From positions 16,773,318 through 16,837,317 of the forward strand of contig NC_087070.1 of assembly GCF_963678635.1 (NCBI RefSeq): a stretch of DNA of 64,000 bases, in the 5' to 3' direction. A program made the position numbers and the translations under genes. This DNA is from Symsagittifera roscoffensis. Lineage: Eukaryota; Xenacoelomorpha; Acoela; Convolutidae. Within the stretch, counting starts at the first letter, position 1. Every line of letters begins with the position of its first letter. Below the pieces are notes generated by a model, which saw only the letters and a program-made list of their open reading frames with translations, searched no databases and was not told the DNA's origin. Below, piece by piece: positions 59,420 through 64,000 of this stretch.

Positions 59420-61495
59420 ACGCAGTAAAAAATGACATAGATCAGTCACGAATAAACAATCTACAACATTTTCCACTCTATTTAGATTGTCAAAACAATC
59501 ATTATGAAGTTGATTTATTAGGAACATCTACATTCAAGCCAAATCCATATTCACATTGGATCAAAAATAATACTCAACAAAAACGACTTAAGCAACAACC
59601 ACATAAAAAAGACACATTTCCTTTAATAGAAAAGAAAAACCTAACTGATACAAAAAATTTATCAGGCCCGCTACCAAATTATTCAAAATATACAATAAAT
59701 CAAGTTTTTAATCTTCATCACCTACTTGATGCAATACTCCTATCAAAATTCGAAATAGAAAACACTTTTCTGCCAACAACAGAAAGAACAAAACTTGAAT
59801 TATTACAAAAATACCAAAACCTTGACCCCGTCATTAGACAGCTCAAATCATGGCACAAATATAAAACAAAGCCAACAAAAGTTGATACAACAATCCTAGG
59901 AAACCAAACACTCCTTAGATATTTCAGAAAATTTAATAATACCACCATAAATGAAAACACAGACATTCTAGAATATCAAACACCTGATTTTAAAGTACCA
60001 TGTCTACCTTTAAGTATGATGCTAATCGCATTTAATACTTCCCATACCTCAAATGCAAAAAGACATTCCGGATCAGAAAAAAACATATTCTAATTTTATA
60101 CAAAATTTTTATTTTCCTAAGGCACTAAATTGGATAAAAGTATTTTGCAACGATTGTATAAAATTTTATTTAAATAAACCCTATCCAAATCAAAAATAAA
60201 TCGCAGAAAAACAAGATTTTAATGTACAATTCTTTATTTTGATCACAGAATGTCATTTGACACAAAAGGACCAATTTCACCATCTTCAGAAGGAAACTCA
60301 TATATATGGGTAATTGTTGATGCATTTATACATTATATAGCACTTAACCCAGTAAACCATTGTAATGCTTATTATGCATATACAACACTCTACGAACACT
60401 GGATAGCTAAATTTGGATTACCCGAAATTTTAGTCACAGAATTTATTAATAATGAAATCATCACATTATGCCATCTATATAACATTACACATAAACCACG
60501 TACATCTCATGCACTTTGGACAAATGGATTAGTCGAAGGTATGAACCGTTCATTACAAGAATACCTCAGATAAATCATTAATGGAAATGATACCCATTAT
60601 ACACTGAATGGTCAGCAGATGTAAAATTATTTCCACTTTCATATGATTCACAAAATACAACAACATTAGGAATGTTACCATATGAAATGGTTTTCAACCA
60701 AAAATCATGTAAACCAAAATTGTTCAAAGCAAACGCCCATAAAAATGCACAAGGTTATTGTCAACCAAATAAAGATTCAATTTGTTATAATCTACCGATA
60801 CATACCCATGATGAAGACCACTTTCATCATCCACAAATTTTCAAATTAGCTTCCGGTACCCACACCGAATGGATTTTAAATAGAGATAAAAAACACAATG
60901 AAATTTATCAAAAAATAACAAAAAAATTGCTACAAAGACAAAACATAAATACCCAAATTATTTCACGCTTTACACCAGCAACAGATCTAAAAATAGGAAC
61001 ATTTGATTTAATTCCCAATTTACAACACAAAAAGAAATTTCCAAAAAGTTACAATCACTCCGAAAGGGACCATATCAACCAATTGTGAAACCCACTGATG
61101 TCACATACAAATTGATAGACACAAATAAAAAAGAAATTATTCAACACCGACATAACCTATTACCCTATTACCCAAACGAATATGCACTCCGTGAACTAAC
61201 ACAACTATATTCTTTCACAGGTTTAAAAATTGTTCAAAACAATTCAGAAACTGAACTAAATCACCACACCGATGAACAAACAAGCTCAAAATTAGATAAA
61301 CAAAAAAAAATGTTAACCAAACATCTCCTAAACCAAAAACACAAATATCTCAAAAAGAAAGAAAAAAAAAGAAAAATCACAGAAAACTTTTACCACAAGA
61401 TCAGAACGAAAAATCTGAACATAGAGAATCATCACGACTCAGAAGTCAACCAAGAAAAAATTATAAAACCTTCATTCCACAATCCAAAATATTAA
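59420..61495 (+). pseudogene. pol: Integrase (R2), second catalytic Asp deleted
   Basis: The N-terminal extension is open through about 60,092 and includes the zinc-finger His pair (SHTSNAKRHSG). A one-base insertion then shifts the frame, and the Cys pair is reduced to a single clear C. Core first Asp is in SFDTKG (about 60,250-60,270). Where L has VTDNGTEF, R2 reads VTEF: nine bases including the catalytic Asp codon are gone. The Glu is kept in GLVEGMN. TAA at about 60,571 and frameshifts follow. The C-terminal GPY/F-like module and Lys-rich tail end at TAA 61,495. Confidence 0.88.
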
Positions 61496-61950
61496 AGAAA
61501 ATTTAATTCAAAAAATAACTTTCATTTTTAATCTCCATCATTTTCTTTTAGTTATTTTGCACAATCCACTCTTTCGAAATATCATGGTGAAAAACATTTG
61601 AACAGATCTAGTTCAAAATCAGCCAAAAGAAATCATTCCGAATCACCACTTTATTTATAGTGACACGAACTTTTTAGCCGACACATATTCACCTCCAAGC
61701 ATTGCTATAACTATAATTTCAAGAATTTCAGGTCACAAATAAGCAAACTGCTACAAAATGACAACTCAAATAAATACAATCTCAATATTAAAACCCTCCT
61801 CTATCAAGCACTTATTATTATTATTAACCTCACTTATTATGAAAATATGTAAATGTATAAAAAAGGCATTCATCACATTCGCATTAGCCACTATTCTCTT
61901 ATTTTTTTTTCATTGAAGAATACTGGAACAAACGTAAATTCTCATCATAA
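61496..61950 (+). pseudogene. pol-env spacer and remnant of ORF X (R2)
   Basis: The first 300 bp are non-coding and align with L at about 9,120-9,385. At about 61,820-61,940 the end of ORF X is recognisable (KCIKKAFITFALATILL, then a Glu-Glu-Tyr tail) and stops at TAA, not UAG. The rest of X is missing. Confidence 0.6.
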
Positions 61951-63104
61951 AAAACTTCACTCAAAGAAAGTTTCAAAAATTGCTAATCAACAACCCCCAC
62001 ACCAGTCCCCACCAACGACGTCCCAAGCAAATCCAACAACACCCACAAGTATCCAGAATCCCCATTCATATACACGACTTTCTTTTCAAGAAAATCCATA
62101 TACCTTTGAAGAAAGACACGCACGATTATCTGAACCATTAGAACCAGTTGTTCGCCAAGCACCCTTAAGCAAACCACAATACGAACCAGCATATAAAATA
62201 TACCCACATCTATAACAAGATCTTAACAGAGCAAGACACATAAGTCAAAACCAGAACACACTCGAAATAAATAGACAAGTTATAGATCCAAAACGAAACA
62301 GAAATTTTCCAACTCCCAGAGTTCAATTCAATATACCTCAATCACCAACGTCAAGTCCCTTAGACCTTTCAAGTAGCACATTACCAGAAACATTTCCAAC
62401 TGCTTCACAACAAAACATTTCGAATGTTCCTTCCGATTACTTAGGTTCAACCCCTACATCAGAACAAATTAGAGAAAACCCTTTTAATCACCCAAAAACC
62501 ACAGAACGCTCTCCATATTGGGTAACAAACAAATGCCCTCACGGTGAACCAAATTTAGTAAACAACCCAGTTGACGTTTCATTCGATACAACACTATCTA
62601 CATTACTCAAACATTTTTCCTTCCCTCAACACCCTCTTTAAGCCAAATATCACCATCAACTTTTCGCCTAAATTTCCCTACCAACCTTGATTCACGATAT
62701 CAAGAACAATCATCTCAAAATATACCACAACAATTAGATTGGAATACATTCGCAGCAACCCCACCATTATTTGGTCAACAACAGGAAAGTAATAGACTAC
62801 ACAACTGGGCATTAAACAGATTACAATATCGACACGATATTCACAAAGATTTACAAGAACATAACATCCAAATACTACAACAAAACAGTCTCACACTAAA
62901 ATTCGAACTTACAGTAAGACTAAACAACATTGTTCAACATCCATTTCCATTAGACCCACCAAATATCACAGCTCAATCTTTACCTCCCCAATTTATAACA
63001 ACAGGAATAATATATAAACACAATAGATATACAAAAAAGAGACAATAGGATACATAACCTTTTTTAATCCATATTCAGGATTGTCATACACATGTATATT
63101 CTAA
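61950..63104 (+). pseudogene. Pro/Ser/Thr-rich ORF (R2)
   Basis: Homologous to 1,797-2,924: SKIANQQPPHQSPP start, PYTFEERHARLSEPLEPV, SDYLGSTPTSEQIRENPFN, LDWNTFAATPPLFGQQQ, and the same C-terminus, overlapping the env ATG by 13 nt. It is broken by TAA at about 62,215, a frameshift near 62,610 and another near 63,045. Conserved blocks common to L and R2 support a genuine protein. Confidence 0.7.
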
Positions 63105-64000
63105 AGACATTCACATTTCACCACCTCTTTTTTCTCACTTTTTTCGAACCAAAGCAAAATACCTCTCCTCGCACAGGACCCCAAGATTTATTAGTAACAC
63201 ACTACGATTGTGAAGAAAACGAACAAAAACACTACACAGATATGCTGTAAATCAAGTCACACAAAGTGAATCCGAACCACAAGCTAAGGAAGCAACAAAT
63301 ATAATAGCTACACTGTACTCAAAAGCCCGAGCGACAACAATAACAAGATACAAATTTACAGCAACATTTTCCGAAAAGAAAATACATTGTTCACAAGTTT
63401 CAAACGGAAATAAAAATAGATTGGATCACGAATCTTTCTACCAAAGTAATATTGAAAGATTACTACATATCAGCCCTCAAGACTGTAAAAACGAATTGAA
63501 ACGACTCAACTTAACACCAAACGAAGGAACAAACAGAAAACTTGTAATTTTTTAAGTTTTTGCAGATGTAGCACATCAAGCAGAACTTGAAAAACACCAA
63601 GGCCACATAAGACTAGTTACAAAATATGACTAGTTACAAAAGGATATCAAGAAATAATGTTTTTTGATTGGAAAATACAACTAGAAAAAGTACAACTTAC
63701 ACGCGACTTAAAAGACGACACAACTCTTTACCAAGGTATTAGACTCCCTTGCAAAAATGATCAAGGATATTGCGATCCTACAACACGAACACAAGCAACT
63801 ATTGTATGGTTTTCCGAAGAAACCTGCACAGTTTTTTAAGTAGCGTAAATAACCGCTAGAATGATTAAATTTCACCAAAAATATTTTATTGAATCGATTC
63901 CATATGAAGAAGTTAATCCCGATCAAATTAGATCTATGAAATATAAATTTAGAAACATCCACAAAATAGAAAATAAATTAACACGATTTCAAATATACCC
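63092..64000 (+). pseudogene. env: Envelope glycoprotein gene (R2), cut by window end
   Basis: ATG 63,092 starts a hydrophobic leader (MYILKTFTFHHLFFLTFF), then TSPRTGPQDLLVTHYDCEENE as in L. A missing A at about 63,228 shifts the frame, and stops occur at about 63,553 and 63,838. The Cys-bounded segment with QATIVWF (about 63,790) and the following IESIPYEE region match L. Because R2 and L break at different places, comparison shows the original frame, but no copy here is intact. Confidence 0.8.

Larger units (their letters stand above)
51259..64000 (+). mobile_element. Element R2: second Ty3/Gypsy-type retroelement with envelope genes (3' end off-window)
   Basis: Same order as element L on the opposite strand: LTR from TGGAACC at 51,259, leader, ORF1, gag, protease, RT, RNase H, integrase, X remnant, Pro-rich ORF, env. 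Proteins are clearly homologous to L but differ at many positions, and inactivating mutations are mostly private. It carries no tandem gag duplication. Gag and integrase carry frameshifts, while ORF1 and the RT core are intact. Confidence 0.93.

Noticed and set aside
1-64000. CRISPR arrays, operons, tRNA or rRNA genes
   Set aside because: The repeats found are dispersed or tandem transposon-type, not spaced regular units. No RNA gene pattern was recognised.

Overview
This is an AT-rich eukaryotic (probably invertebrate animal) window with no recognisable host gene. It is built almost entirely from transposable elements and duplicated intergenic DNA. Support for a eukaryotic setting comes from retrovirus-like gag-pol-env elements, a Tc1/mariner-type MITE with a TA target duplication, other short inverted-repeat elements, and the absence of operons, Shine-Dalgarno-type gene spacing or tRNA/rRNA genes. 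I cannot name the species.

Layout. (1) 1-20,895, minus strand: element L, a Ty3/Gypsy-type LTR retroelement with envelope genes. Its 5' LTR starts at 20,895 and its 3' end lies off the left edge. Read from 20,895 downward it holds: LTR and leader with repeated motifs; a short basic ORF (ORF1) overlapping gag; gag (N-terminal domain, P/Q-rich linker, capsid, CCHC zinc knuckle, N/R/S-rich tail); aspartic protease; reverse transcriptase; RNase H; DDE integrase; and a 3' block of envelope-type genes. That block comprises X (a membrane glycoprotein candidate), a Pro/Ser-rich ORF, and env. It is present twice in tandem (offset 4,809-5,419 bp), and X survives only in the downstream copy. (2) 20,896-51,258: 30 kb without credible genes. 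A 6.3-kb segment (20,899-27,194) is repeated as a diverged, expanded copy at 27,607-36,694. The stretch also carries several small mobile elements and a dispersed repeat family (called R here) bounded by GTTCCGACT-like ends and a hairpin. (3) 51,259-64,000, plus strand: element R2, a second, clearly diverged member of the same retroelement family in head-to-head orientation to L. It has the same gene order, and its env runs off the right edge.

How the parts relate. The two elements differ enough (many amino-acid differences, private frameshifts) to be separate old insertions rather than one recent inverted duplication. Comparing them shows which frames are real: ORF1, gag, pol, the Pro-rich ORF and env keep similar protein sequence in both. 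Both are defective. L has a 1,123-bp out-of-frame duplication in gag, a 113-bp out-of-frame gain before the protease, and nonsense codons. R2 has frameshifts and has lost the second catalytic Asp of integrase. The most unusual biology is the extra coding capacity: ORF1 upstream of gag, and a 3' block with two different membrane-protein candidates plus a Pro-rich ORF that, in both L copies, lies in the same frame as X behind a single UAG.
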